The translations under genes were made by a program, and so were the position numbers. Shown here in pieces: positions 43,021 through 53,052 of a DNA stretch of 64,000 bases. The notes under the pieces were generated by a model. It had not been told where the DNA came from. It saw nothing but the letters and a program-made list of their open reading frames with translations, and made no database searches. The stretch comes from Pictodentalium vernedei (lineage: Eukaryota > Mollusca > Scaphopoda > Dentaliida > Dentaliidae), in contig CM062297.1 of assembly GCA_031216915.1 (NCBI GenBank), positions 176,876,356-176,940,355 on the forward strand, given 5' to 3'. Position 1 is the first letter of the stretch; every line of letters starts with the position of its first letter.

Positions 43021-43719
43021 CTTAGTTATGTGTATAACGATATGCCAGTAACCGTTTGGATTCCTTCTTCCTTTTCGTTTTGCCAAACAGTTTATCGTGT
43101 GCAAATAAGCTTGTGCCTTTCGTAGAGTGTTGTGGAAGAAACATTTTTAGGCCTCGCGGTTAAGGGTCAACGTGGCATGATGGATAAGTACGAAAGCGAA
43201 TGAAATTATTAGGAAAAGCGTTTGACACAGTTCATTCTGTTACTTTGATTTAGATGTATATATCTTGACAATGTTGAAGTAAACAAGAAGTAAAAAAGAA
43301 GGATGTTACTCTGTCTGATATTCGTATTTTGAAATTGAAGGAAGCCAGTTCTGTTGAAAACAAAGACAGTTAAGTTCACTGACACGTATTAAAACAAAGA
43401 CACAGTAGGATCAATCACACCAAACAGGGTGCCAGTCTATTTGGAGGGGTTGCCTTTGACGCCAATCACCGATATAACAAAGTTTGAGTTTTTTGTTCAA
43501 AATGATAATAATAATATTAATAATAATATTAATAATAATAATACTCATAATAATAATAATAATAATTTTATAGCCGTAAGGTGTTCAAAATTTCAAAGTT
43601 AAAAAAAAAAGATTAGTTTGTTGCTGTGATTACGCTGCTCTTGGGAGTTTGTCAGGGCAGAGTCTAGCTCGTGGCTACCTCCTATCCGTATCCACTCTCA
43701 CTTTACTGTATTTGACTGC
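43021..43719. repeat. intergenic with (AAT)n microsatellite
   Basis: Imperfect (AAT)n at 43503-43567; no gene recognised. Confidence 0.6.
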
Positions 43720-44072
43720 TTGGGGAGCTCGGTGGCTCAGTTGGTAGAAATGCAGGCTGCAAGCGGAGACGTCCGCGGTTCGAATCCAACCTGTGGCAAC
43801 CGCGTTGTCTCCTTGGGCAAGACACATAATACCAATTGCTCACGTGCGGGCACGGTGGCGTTGTGTACTACGGCGTACTGCACTTGTACTACACTGCAAC
43901 CAATGCTAACCCTGCTTGTGTGGAGTTAGTACGTTGATAAGTCTGACAGTTGCTCGCCGTTGCTCGATGGTTCTCTCCGGGTTCTCCGGCTCCCCCCCCC
44001 CCAACCTGCAAAACTGTCCGACATGAGGTGACCTTGATGTCGAAAGTGTCGTTATACCCCAATAAAAAAATA
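43720..44072 (+). mobile_element. tRNA-derived SINE, copy S5
   Basis: Head GGTGGCTCAGTTGGTAGAAA and GGTTCGAATCC, body TTGTCTCCTTGGGCAAGACAC, CTCTCCGGGTTCTCCGGCTCC, tail CCCCAATAAAAAAATAAATTAG. Confidence 0.8.
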
Positions 44073-44149
44073 AATTAGACTGTTGTAGCTGTTCTGGAGA
44101 CGATGCTGTCGGGGTGTACACGAGTGTAGAGTGATTTTACATAGTGATT

Positions 44150-44440
44150 CTTTTGAGTCAATCGGAGCAGGTCAAACCACGAGTAGCATCCAGCAGCCAT
44201 GCTGGCATCTGCTGAGGGTAGGGGCAGTGAAATTTTTTTTATTGAAGTCTCTCCTGAATCGAAAGACATTGAAGATTAAAAAGGACCGGTGTTCTGTGCT
44301 AGTGCTTTCTAGCCTGGTGATGATACGTGCCGCACAATTTTGGATGTGCTTTTGTTTTTCAAGTTTTTAGTCCCTATCAAAAGATAACTGTATGGGCATA
44401 CAGTACAGTAACAGTCACAAGTATGGTCCATTAGTGTAAA
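44150..44440 (-). pseudogene. short LINE ORF2 fragment
   Basis: The minus strand reads KHIQNCAARIITRLE (about 44310-44360), the QN.AARiitr block found after the RT of Jockey/L2-type LINEs, followed by EHRSFLIFNVFRFRRDF. Only about 100 codons survive, with a stop upstream. Separate from the other LINE copies. Confidence 0.45.
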
Positions 44441-45224
44441 GTAACCATAAGTTACCGCAGTTTTGGAAATAGCTGTACCGTAATGAGGATTTTATGTTCC
44501 CATCCCACGCCTAGCAGATTTCTTGGTAAACGGGATTTGCGTCATAGCTCAAAGTCCGCAATGAGTGTGGGCTATTTGCATGTATTTAATTCATTCATTT
44601 CCATTGAGTAGTTTTCTATTAACTCCCTCACATGGACCACCCACCCTGTCTTTAATGAAGAGTTATTTTAGATAGAGAGTATATTACAACGCTTATGATA
44701 TGTAAGTATTGTGAGGTTCAGATCAAAATTATTGGTGAAATTAGAAGCAAGTACTTATTGAATATTTACATGTTTCACAACATTTCTCTGGACTACAGAC
44801 CTCTAGGTTACTGACTAGTTCTCGTGAACCGATATGAAACATTAGCACAAGCAAAGTATTGTATAATAATGTTATATGTTGGAAAATAATGTTGGGTAGC
44901 TCCTAAAGCTCTAAAGAAAATGAAATTTAAATCGTGGATGGTTTGCATGAATTATAAATAAATAAATAAAAGCACGTTCCAATGAGGGTCATAACCTATG
45001 TTTTTGAGACAAAAAATGAAAAACATAATTATTCAAGAATTTTATTTGCAAGTATCGTCTGCTTTTCGTGTAAGGTAAAGGGTTAGACCTCCTTAACATT
45101 CGAATAATATTCACGAATGTTTGTATCTGCTTTTTTCCAACGTGAACATTATCGTATAAACATTGTATGAAAAATGGAATACGATGATGATACGTATATT
45201 TTTTCGATTCGTTTTTTATTCAGC
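44441..45224. other. intergenic; half of a family B MITE
   Basis: 44970-45086 is the right half of a family B MITE (ACGTTCCAATGAGGGTCATAACC ... TAAGGTAAAGGGTTAG) fused directly to an (AAAT)n tract, so the left half was lost. Nothing else recognised. Confidence 0.5.
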
Positions 45225-46600
45225 TACGTCGACGATCAACTCAGACAACACAGAACTCGCCGGTTTTGGGATTAGACGAAACGTTTTGAAATTAATTATT
45301 TCTCCCTTTTTGAATCGTAACGGTGTTTTGAATACATTCGAACCTGATTATTGATTCTCCAGTTGTCCTGTGTTATAAAATTCGTTTTATACATCGTTCA
45401 CCACGACATTAACAGTCGCTTTGCTGGTCGTTTCGGTAGAGGTCAAAATCATTCCAATGATTTCTCCTCGGATCGGCTTGGGATAACCTAACTCGCCGTG
45501 AGATAGGTTACCCCATGCCCATCGGAGGAGAAATTATTTCCGGTATTTCCGATTTACCGGGAATCTAACGCATCGCACTTTTCGACCCATATCATTTCCA
45601 ATTGTTACGTGTATTTCATTTCTGGCACGACTGAAATTAGGTTTGCAGGAATCCGTGAAGCGTTTTGAGATCCTGTAGATTCGTGATTCGATTATCTTCC
45701 TTTTCTAGCGAACCTTCCACCTTATCGCTAGTTTTCCAGACATTAGTGACGTCCACGTAGTTCCTGCTGAAGGCACTTGATCCGAATTTTGGGTCATCTT
45801 TGAAACCGAATAGTTTGTGACTGTTCATCTCCATTCTGAACTCTATAATTCCTCTTAATTTTCTGTTCAGATATAAATCGTCCACGTGCACTTTCACAGA
45901 GGTCTGAGATTTTTACAGGGTAAAATCAATGTATCCTTTATTGACTGCCGTAGATTCCGAAAGTCTCCGTTTTTGACTTTTGATAGATTAACGAATAGTC
46001 TTCAATTCGTCATTCATAATCGCCTTGATTATCTTTCGTTCTATAGTGTCTGGTCTACATACATCATAGACACCATGTCTTGCGCGAGAGTTTGATACCA
46101 AATTTGAATTCTCTTTCTGTTCCGTATTCATGGTTTTAATGACGTAGCGATCTCTTAGATTGTTACTGAAACGCACATAGGAATCGTCAACATAACGTTT
46201 CGTACCACATTTGTCGGATCTATGGGAACGGCGACATTCTCTAATCGATTTCGATTTTAAATCTAAATCAACATTTATGTTTCTATCCATGTAATTTTAT
46301 CTCAAGAATCTCTCGAAATCTACGGCTTTCTTGTTTGCTTATTTTTGAAGTCGCGGCATCGCTGAGACCTATCGGTACAGAAAGATTATAAAGCTTGTGA
46401 GAATTCATGTTCTGAGAATTCATGTTCAACAGTGTTCTTGTCGAGGTTCGTATCTCTTGACAAAATGATTGTTCAAGTAAGTCGTGAAGATTCCAATTCT
46501 ATCAATGATAGTGCAATTGGTAGTCTTTCTCTTTTTCACAACTTCGCTTCTTCCAAATTTATCGACTTTTTTGCTTATTTCATTGAAAATGGACAGGAAA
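45225..46600 (-). pseudogene. nearly full-length decayed virus-like fibre gene
   Basis: The minus strand matches the fibre gene at 55798-57153 from end to end: N-terminal IDKFGRS near 46545, LYNL...DAAT near 46360, DLDLKSKS...KRYVDDSY near 46200-46265, LRDRYVIKTMN near 46130, VDDLYLN near 45880, SRNYVD near 45760 and the C-terminal knob ending near 45230. Multiple stops and shifts. The C-terminal half is close to the relic at 10797-11410. No capsid gene is seen before it and no protease after it, unlike the element at 51.5-64 kb, so only this gene is recognisable here. Confidence 0.75.
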
Positions 46601-46974
46601 AGCAGCCGCTGGAGTTCAAAGTGTTAAGGACTTGCCCTGTTCAAAATTAACTTACTGGTTTGCAGTCCAAGTCACTTCATTTCAAATTAAAAATACTTAG
46701 AAAGATGCAGGAACTCACATCCGGAAGAGCACTTGTCATCAGAACTTAACGCGATTTACAAATTCGCAGAAGCTTGTTTAGTTTCCTGTCGAAACCTCCA
46801 TATATAATGCTTAAGTTTCTGCCCAAATGATCAATCCCTTTTGAACTCAGCAGGCTAGGGCAGAGCAGCCACATTTTCGTTTCACTTGATACAAAAACGG
46901 GGATCTGAAATAAACCGTGTTTAGACAATAAAAGTAAGTACCATTGGAAATCAAGTTTATACCTTGTTCTGTAT
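46601..46974. other. no feature recognised
   Basis: No gene or repeat recognised; no counterpart of the AT-rich leader or protease that lies upstream of the fibre gene at 57153. Confidence 0.4.
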
Positions 46975-47312
46975 TATTTATTAATTGGGGTTTAATGACA
47001 CTTTCGACAGCCAGGGTCAACTCGTGTCGGACTGTTTACGGGTGGAGGAAGCCGGAGTACCTGGAGAGAACCACCGCACAACGGGGAACAACTGTCAGGC
47101 TCCCCAACATATTAGCTCCACACTGTTAGGGTTAGCATTGGTTGAAGAAAAGAGCACATCGCCGTGCAGTACGCCTTAGTACACAACGCCACCGTGCCTC
47201 CGCCTGGGCAATGGGGTGAAGTGTCTTGCCCAAGGACACAACGCACTTTCCGCAGGTAGGATTCGAACCGAGAACCTACCTGCACAGCTACCTACTGATC
47301 CACCGCTCACCC
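46975..47312 (-). mobile_element. tRNA-derived SINE, copy S6 (reverse)
   Basis: Reverse complement of the SINE body: GGTGGAGGAAGCCGGAGTACC, GTACGCCTTAGTACACAACG, AGTGTCTTGCCCAAGGACACAACGC; head at the right with GGATTCGAACCGAGAACC (B box) and the A-box end near 47305. Tail TTATTAATTGGGG on the left. Confidence 0.8.
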
Positions 47313-47592
47313 TCACAGCTTGTTTAGTTGAAACTATAATTCACAATGGCACCGCTACATCGGGCATTTGCCTCCTTTTCCGCGTCTCGGAAATAGGTTT
47401 TGCTCCGCCCTACTTACCCATCCCTCCACTCCACGCCTTTGATGTATTAACTTTGAACGCTTCACCCAACCCAACGGTTATAATCGGCGTGCGCTATTCA
47501 CCAAATTGCTGTTCAATCTTTCTTTAAAATTGTTTCTTCAATTTTTGCTTCGAAAACGAATAACGTATGAGCCCTTTATTGAATCGAGGTCA
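47313..47592. other. intergenic; MITE-related remnant
   Basis: About 47460-47540 (CCAACCCAACGGTTATAATCGG ... AAATTGCTGTTCAATC) looks like a much decayed left half of a family B MITE immediately before an intact one. Confidence 0.3.
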
Positions 47593-47848
47593 TTAATCCT
47601 TTACCCAGCGTAACTGCCTAAACCGGCAAGCGATATTCACGAAAGTTGCCATTGAATTTTCATTATTTTTTTTCATTTTTTGCCTTAAACATAGCTTAAT
47701 ACCCGTCATTGGGGCGAGCTCGCCGAGTTCGTTCCAGTGAGGGATCACATAAGCTGTGTTTTTGACGGAACAAAATGAAACAATTAATTAGTTATTCAAG
47801 AATTTTGTTTGCAAGTGTCGTCTGCTTTTCGTGTTAGGTAAATGGTTC
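47593..47848. mobile_element. TTAA-type hairpin MITE, family B, copy 5
   Basis: TTAATCCTTTACCCAGCGTAAC ... GTTAGGTAAATGGTTCAG; the right TTAA is mutated. Central GGGGCGAGCTCGCCGAGTTCG fold. Confidence 0.7.
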
Positions 47849-48351
47849 AGCTATGTTTAGGGGGTCAAAACTAAAAATTTCAAATTATTTGCGAGTTGTT
47901 TTGCAAGTGTTGTCTTCTATTTGGGTAAATTGTTGGCACTATTTTAAAGTGGACCCGGTGACCTCTATACAGCTAGACTGCTCGAGCGCCCATTCGTCAC
48001 ACAAAGAAAAGTGCCTCCACAGCCGCCATCTTAGTGAGGGGTGGAAGTTGCAATGAATAAACAATGATTAATATAAATTGAATATTTACAACAGATTTGA
48101 GATATCGTTGACAAAAACACAAGCACCCGGATTGCAAAAATGATACAAAGTCATTAGTATTCGCGCAAGATAAACACAGTGACGTTTGATGATATGAAAG
48201 CTGTTACACAGTGACTACAGTTACAGCAAAACAGCTTTCACGTCATCAAGCGTCATCGATTGACAGGACTTACCGCCTTGATTTTCACAACGCCAACTTA
48301 TGGAGGGTGTTTAAGTAACGGCGTTTTTCTCTGGCGTTCCAGCAGCCTAGT
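47849..48351. repeat. intergenic with one hairpin
   Basis: An imperfect palindrome at about 48178-48260: GTGACGTTTGATGATATGAAAGCTGTT against AACAGCTTTCACGTCATCAAGCGTCA. Nothing else. Confidence 0.5.
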
Positions 48352-48614
48352 TATACGGCACGGCCGTCGTGGACTGGTTACGTTCCACGGGTGGGCAATA
48401 TATCCACGGACGCAATAATTATTAGATTCCAAACACTAATTAAATGATTAATCATCAAAAATTTAATTAATGAAGCACCTGGTACAACCCGGTACAACCC
48501 GGTGCTTCATTAATTAAAATTTTGTTGATGCGTTTTATTACCTGGTAAACGCATGCGTAGACATCACTGCGCACGCGTGGATTATGACCAGTCCACGACG
48601 ACGGTACTGTATAG
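48352..48614. mobile_element. MITE family I, copy 4
   Basis: ACGGCCGTCGTGGACTGGTTA ... GACCAGTCCACGACGACGGTACTG ends; central hairpin TTAATTAATGAAGCACC ... GGTGCTTCATTAATTAA with a duplicated GGTACAACCC in the loop. Confidence 0.75.
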
Positions 48615-49337
48615 AGGTCAGTGACCTTCCATCACCCCTCCATACGGGACTTGTCCACCCTTACGAAGGCTTCTCAATAAATCAAAATCTGTCATCGCCA
48701 TGTACAGACGTAAAATAATGCTCGACTACTTTGGTAACTCCTACAGTAATGTTCTCGTATATGCAGTAAAAACTCCCGGTGCAAAATATGGTAAAAAGAT
48801 TGCGGTACATTTAACAGAACATATTATGATAAAATTATCTTACAATCAGCATGTATTTTGTCTGCATTAACTCCGCAGCTGTCGTGTATCCGACCCCCTG
48901 ATACAGATCTTTGTATCAGTGGGTCGGATACAAACACGTTCCTTTCGCGTGAGTTCCATTTTTTCTTTTTGTTCATCTGTACGAATAAATAGTTCGTTAT
49001 ATATTCGTCTATATTATTGATTCATCCCCAATATATTGTAAAATAAAATGATAATTACCATTATGTGGACATACAAAATATTTATCCGAGTCTCTCTCCG
49101 GGTTCTAAGGGTAGATCACGACTCGTCTTCGACTCGTCGTTACCTGCCCTTAGAATCCGGAGCTCGACTCGAATACGTATGTTGTACATCCACATAATGA
49201 TAATAATCTCTATTTACTGTGTCTGGGGTAATGGCGATCATTTTAATATTAATTCATTAACCTTCAAGATGGACTTTGTCCAAAATTAGTCATTTTTCAA
49301 CACAAACGATGCCGCTTCTCAAAAGCAGGAACTCCTG
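48615..49337. repeat. intergenic with two hairpins
   Basis: Hairpin 1: TGTATCCGACCC...CTGATACA against TGTATCAGTGGGTCGGATACA (48887-48933). Hairpin 2: CATTATGTGGA.ATAC ... CCGGGTTCTAAGGGTAGA against complement (49054-49202) with an AGTCGAAGACGAGTCG-like loop. Both are unique in the window. Confidence 0.6.
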
Positions 49338-49684
49338 CATTGATGCGTTCTGACAGGTGTTAGCTTCACTGAACACAAACACTCACCTACCAATGCTTCG
49401 TTTTTAAGCAATACGAGTCGTTATCCTAAAATGTTCCGCTAAACATTCGTAACTGGTCGGCAGTTCTTTTTTGTATTTGTACAGTGTATAAACTCATAAT
49501 ATTCATAATTAAGTTCAATTGAGGAAGTTTCAATCTGTTCGTTAGTTTTATTCGCATGTTTGTTCCAGTTATAACTCCGAAAACATTTCTATCCAACATG
49601 AACGTATTTAGTTTGCTCCTAGGGGGTCAGGAGAATCTCCTTTGACCTTACCCCTTTAAGCGGATAGGGGAGAGGTCTGCTTAA

Positions 49685-50376
49685 ATGGGGAGGTTGGATG
49701 TGATATATTTGAATAAGCCGCACTGGACCAAAATGGTACGAACCTGTTTTTACCCAGGCACCTTGTTCTCTCGAGATGCCCGTATGTATAGACAACTGAA
49801 ACTAACTTTACTGACTCCGACTCCTATTGATGTTACTGGAAATAAATACTCAAACAACTGGCCAAGATTCATAACTATTCATTCTAAAGATGAAATTAAA
49901 GCAGTTTGCGGCATTAATACATTCGCACTAGAGAAATCAGTTCAAGGTCTAGCAGGAAGTGTTAAGAACGTTGAGAAATTGAGATTTGGCGATCTTTTGA
50001 TAGAATGTGAAACACATACAGCCATGCAATTTATTATAGGTCTAAAGACAATGAAACTTACAGACGTCCAAATACAAACTAAACTGCAAAGGGCCCCCAA
50101 AACCGACAGAGGCGCGTTAGAACTCGAGAACTTGCGAACATGGCTGAAAGAGATTATGCACATGAATTGAAACAACAGGGCGCCACACAGGTTAATCGAA
50201 TCAGAATTAGGAAAAACGTCCGCAAGTTTTACAGAAATATCTACTGTTTCAATATCAAAACCCCTCAGTCACTAAAGTCAATAAAATTAGGCAGGCCTTT
50301 AAATTCGTTTATTTTGAGCGCACCGTTTTGCCTTAATTTGGACACATTAAAACCAGATATAACATCCTTTTCCTGA
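49685..50376 (+). pseudogene. LINE ORF1, frameshifted copy
   Basis: Colinear with 11762-12445. The frame ends early at 50170 because of two extra bases (CA) near 50161, then continues from about 50165 to 50376 in another frame. Conserved WPRFITIHS and the GDLLIECETH block present. Contains two codons near 50040 that copy 1 lacks. Confidence 0.7.
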
Positions 50377-50519
50377 TATGTTTTTCGTGCCTTCCTTTGT
50401 GTTTCTATGATCATAATATGATGGAACTTATTTTTAAAAGTTGAAGAGGCACAAAGAATTTATATATTTCCATCGGTGTCTTCACACCCTCTATAATTTG
50501 GGCTCACCTCTAAACGGTG

Positions 50520-51210
50520 TGAATTTGGGGTAATCTAAAAGCCTGTCTTCGGGACAGTATTCTATTTCTTACCCCGTTTTCTATAAAAATCAATGGCATC
50601 ATTGACGCAGTTGAGAATATGGTAGGTTCTTCATTGTTTGTCGATGACTTTTTGATTTCTGGAGCAGTAAGTGCATAAATGCCATTGAGTGCAAACTTCA
50701 GTTGTGCTTAAACAGAATTCAGAAATGGGTCCAGAAAACGGTTCTAAAGTTTTCGAAAACCAAAGTGTATTGTGTTCATCCTACAAGCTCCGGAAGCGCC
50801 ATCTTGATCCGGAATTAACAATAGATGCCAGTATCATTAAAGCTGCGAATGAAGTGAAATTCTTGGTTTTATTGTTTGAATTTCACTTCTGATATCAAAC
50901 AACAAAGAGTGTGATGATAAAAGGCACGTCACCACCTGAAAGTAGTAGCAGTGATTGGGCAGCTGACTGAAAAACACGATTCCAAACAGATCCCTTGTGA
51001 GACCGAAATCAGATTACGGTTGTGTGGTTCACAAATCCCTTGATGCATTTCACAATAGTACTTTTAGAATTATCCTGTGTGCTTTTAGAGCATCACCAAT
51101 AGATTCGATGCTCGTTGCGGCAGGAGAGCCTTCTCTTCAGAAGCTCAGAATTAAAATATCACTCCAACATATTCGTCCCCTGAGTCCCAATGTGTTCTAT
51201 GTGCCAATAT
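50520..51210 (+). pseudogene. LINE ORF2 remnant with RT motif, copy 2
   Basis: Reads INGIIDAVEN, SLFVDDFLISG (RT catalytic box), LTIDASIIKAANEVKFL and GEPSLQKLRIKISLQ, broken by stops. Same truncated structure as 12600-13665. Confidence 0.65.
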
Positions 51211-51486
51211 CCATACTGTTCAGAGACGAACTTTACAAATTAAACTGATTGCAGGAATATGTTGAGTACAAAAACCCAGACTTGACTGCAGTGGGGTAAA
51301 TTTCTGAATCACCGATATCTGCGACAGCTCCGATTACAATGTGAGCATCACCGCAGTCAGGGAGGTGGGGGGGGGGGGGGGGGTTTACAATATCATCACT
51401 ATTTGCTTGAGAAATCAGTACCTTGTTTCTCTTCAGTTTCTTCTTTGTCTGCTTTAGTTAGTTTCACCGTGGCCTCTCGTTTTGAT

Positions 51487-51672
51487 TGAAATCGGCAAAT
51501 GGATTTCTCCCATAGGATTCAGTGTTAAATCGCGAGCAAAAAACGTTTTGTCGTTTCTAAATCATCATCTTGCTGATTCTAAATAATCCGCGTCTGTACA
51601 CGATTTTAACACTGAAACCCTATGGAGGCGTACACGGAGATCCATTTGCGGATTTTAGGTCTGAAATCGAAT
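51487..51672. repeat. inverted repeat at the left end of the virus-like element
   Basis: GGCAAATGGATTTCTCC ... CCATAGGATTCAGTGTTAAA (51493-51532) is inverted at 51603-51660 (TTTTAACACTGAAACCCTATGG ... GGAGATCCATTTGCGG), with a loop of about 70 bases. It may be the terminal repeat region or the remnant of two abutting termini. Confidence 0.55.
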
Positions 51673-51726
51673 CGTGTAAAGAGGTGATGTTTGAACCGGC
51701 AAACCCACTGTCACGTTTTTTATTGA

Positions 51727-51740
51727 TATATAGGAGAGAA
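51727..51740 (+). promoter_or_regulatory. TATA-type core promoter
   Basis: TATATAGGAGAGAA, 96 bases before the ATG at 51823, followed by an A/T-rich leader. Part of the element-wide TATATATAAgAGAGA pattern. Confidence 0.5.
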
Positions 51741-51822
51741 AAAAATATATAAATAAATAGTTATTTAAAAAAATAAATATATCAAATCGAATAGATAATA
51801 AAAAAAAATAAATACGTAAATC

Positions 51823-52197
51823 ATGAGCGATTCTCAGACTATTAGAGTAAGGTTTCTTTTAAAAATGCTGATGAGAACCTACGCATTCTGCGTGAACGAA
51901 CAACTAGGTCGTCTCTTGTTAGAACGATGCGTTGGATGTCGGGATCACCTAGATTTCGATCACGAGAATCATTCGTGTCTGTGGATGGAAAGGGAAGATA
52001 TGATTGTCAAGTATTTCGAACCAGCGTTCGAACGCGTTCAAATCGATGAAGTGATCGCGTTTTGGAAGAGATTACTCTTCTGTAAGGATCAAAGCAAGCC
52101 CACAGTTTCGGAAGAACTGAAATTGACGCGTAAAAGTCTGACTTTAGAAGATAAGGGATGCGTCATGAAATTATTGTTCAATGAAGCGTACGTCTAA
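51823..52197 (+). CDS. unassigned Cys/His-containing small protein of the virus-like element
   Basis: 124 residues, intact from ATG 51823 to TAA. A Cys/His cluster CVGCRDHLDFDHENHSCL (about residues 36-53) could bind a metal; the rest is mixed helical and charged. No family recognised. First gene of the element, 96 nt behind a TATA-like box and about 95 nt before the next ATG, on the same strand as the membrane protein, PLA2 and integrase genes. A small virion or regulatory protein is a guess. Confidence 0.6.
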   Translation: MSDSQTIRVRFLLKMLMRTYAFCVNEQLGRLLLERCVGCRDHLDFDHENHSCLWMEREDMIVKYFEPAFERVQIDEVIAFWKRLLFCKDQSKPTVSEELKLTRKSLTLEDKGCVMKLLFNEAYV

Positions 52198-52208
52198 GTT
52201 TCTCGTTG

Positions 52209-52228
52209 ATATAAAATAAGGGAGAATA
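52209..52228 (+). promoter_or_regulatory. TATA-type core promoter
   Basis: ATATAAAATAAGGGAGAATA, 84 bases before ATG 52293. Same arrangement as the other genes of the element. Confidence 0.45.
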
Positions 52229-52292
52229 GAAAATAAAATAATACACACATAAATTTTTTATCTAATATTAGAAAGAAAAAAAAAACAAAAAA

Positions 52293-52955
52293 ATGAGAAC
52301 CAGAAATAAATTGTATCCGACGTTAGATGACGACGAGGATGAGAAGCCGATCAGCGTTTTGCCGACGGCACCGTCGCTAGAAGAAAAGGAAAGAGGAGAG
52401 AGGTATCGCATCGATCAAATCAGTAGAATCCAAGAGTATCTAATTCGAGAGAGAGATTCTCGTTATTCTCTCAAGAAGAAGTATTCGCGTTTCGTGAAAT
52501 TCGTCAACGCGATCGACACGACACTCATCACGATTTCCATGGGTTTACACGCGGCCGGCATCGGATTGTTGTCGACCGCGGTCGGCATTCCGATCGTGTT
52601 GACCGTAGAAGGAGTGGCTCTCGCCGCCGGATTGTTTAGCACGCTCGGAAACTTTTTGAGTAGGAAATTATATCTGAAGGCGAGAAAACACGACAAGATT
52701 CGCGTCTTGGCCGACTCCAAGATCGACACGATATCCGAAATGATCTCTATGGCGTTGAATGACGGTAGGATATCAGACGGAGAATACTTCGCGATATTGA
52801 GCGAGAAAACGAAATACGATGCCCTGAAAGAAGCCGTGAGAATCAAGACTCGTCAGATCATCAAGGAAGAGATGAAGGATTCTCTCGTGGAAAAGGGGGG
52901 GAAAGAGGCCAGGGAGGAATTCAGTAAGATGTTAGTACTCAAGAGCAGCGACTGA
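52293..52955 (+). CDS. membrane-associated protein of the virus-like element
   Basis: 220 residues, intact. The N-terminus (1-45) is acidic and Pro-rich. Residues about 45-75 are charged and coiled-coil-like (IDQISRIQEYLIRERDSRY). Two hydrophobic helices follow, about residues 80-97 and 98-122 (GIGLLSTAVGIPIVLTV and VALAAGLFSTLGNFL), then a basic stretch and a helical tail with an ISEMISMALNDGRISDGEY segment. The hairpin of hydrophobic helices between amphipathic parts suggests a membrane-active or virion-internal protein, but I cannot assign it to a named family. Same strand and spacing as its neighbours. Confidence 0.6.
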   Translation: MRTRNKLYPTLDDDEDEKPISVLPTAPSLEEKERGERYRIDQISRIQEYLIRERDSRYSLKKKYSRFVKFVNAIDTTLITISMGLHAAGIGLLSTAVGIPIVLTVEGVALAAGLFSTLGNFLSRKLYLKARKHDKIRVLADSKIDTISEMISMALNDGRISDGEYFAILSEKTKYDALKEAVRIKTRQIIKEEMKDSLVEKGGKEAREEFSKMLVLKSSD

Positions 52956-53052
52956 AAAAAAAAATATATATATATAATAAGAACAGAATTAATTAATTAT
53001 TAAATTTATATATAAAATAAAAAACGAAATTAACTTAAATAACTCTTAAAAA

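Larger units (their letters stand above)
49338..51479 (+). mobile_element. internally deleted LINE, copy 2
   Basis: Same start and deletion junction as copy 1 (11411-13670). It continues further 3' (51206-51479), matching the fragment at 21335-21615. The SINE target seen filled in copy 1 is empty here (51086-51098). The match with the 21.6 kb fragment stops at CTCTCGT (51473-51479), where the virus-like element begins. Confidence 0.75.

Noticed and set aside
49685-50376. LINE ORF1 copy 2 as part of the virus-like element
   Set aside because: It is colinear with the LINE at 11411, which is not beside such an element, and ends before the boundary at 51480.
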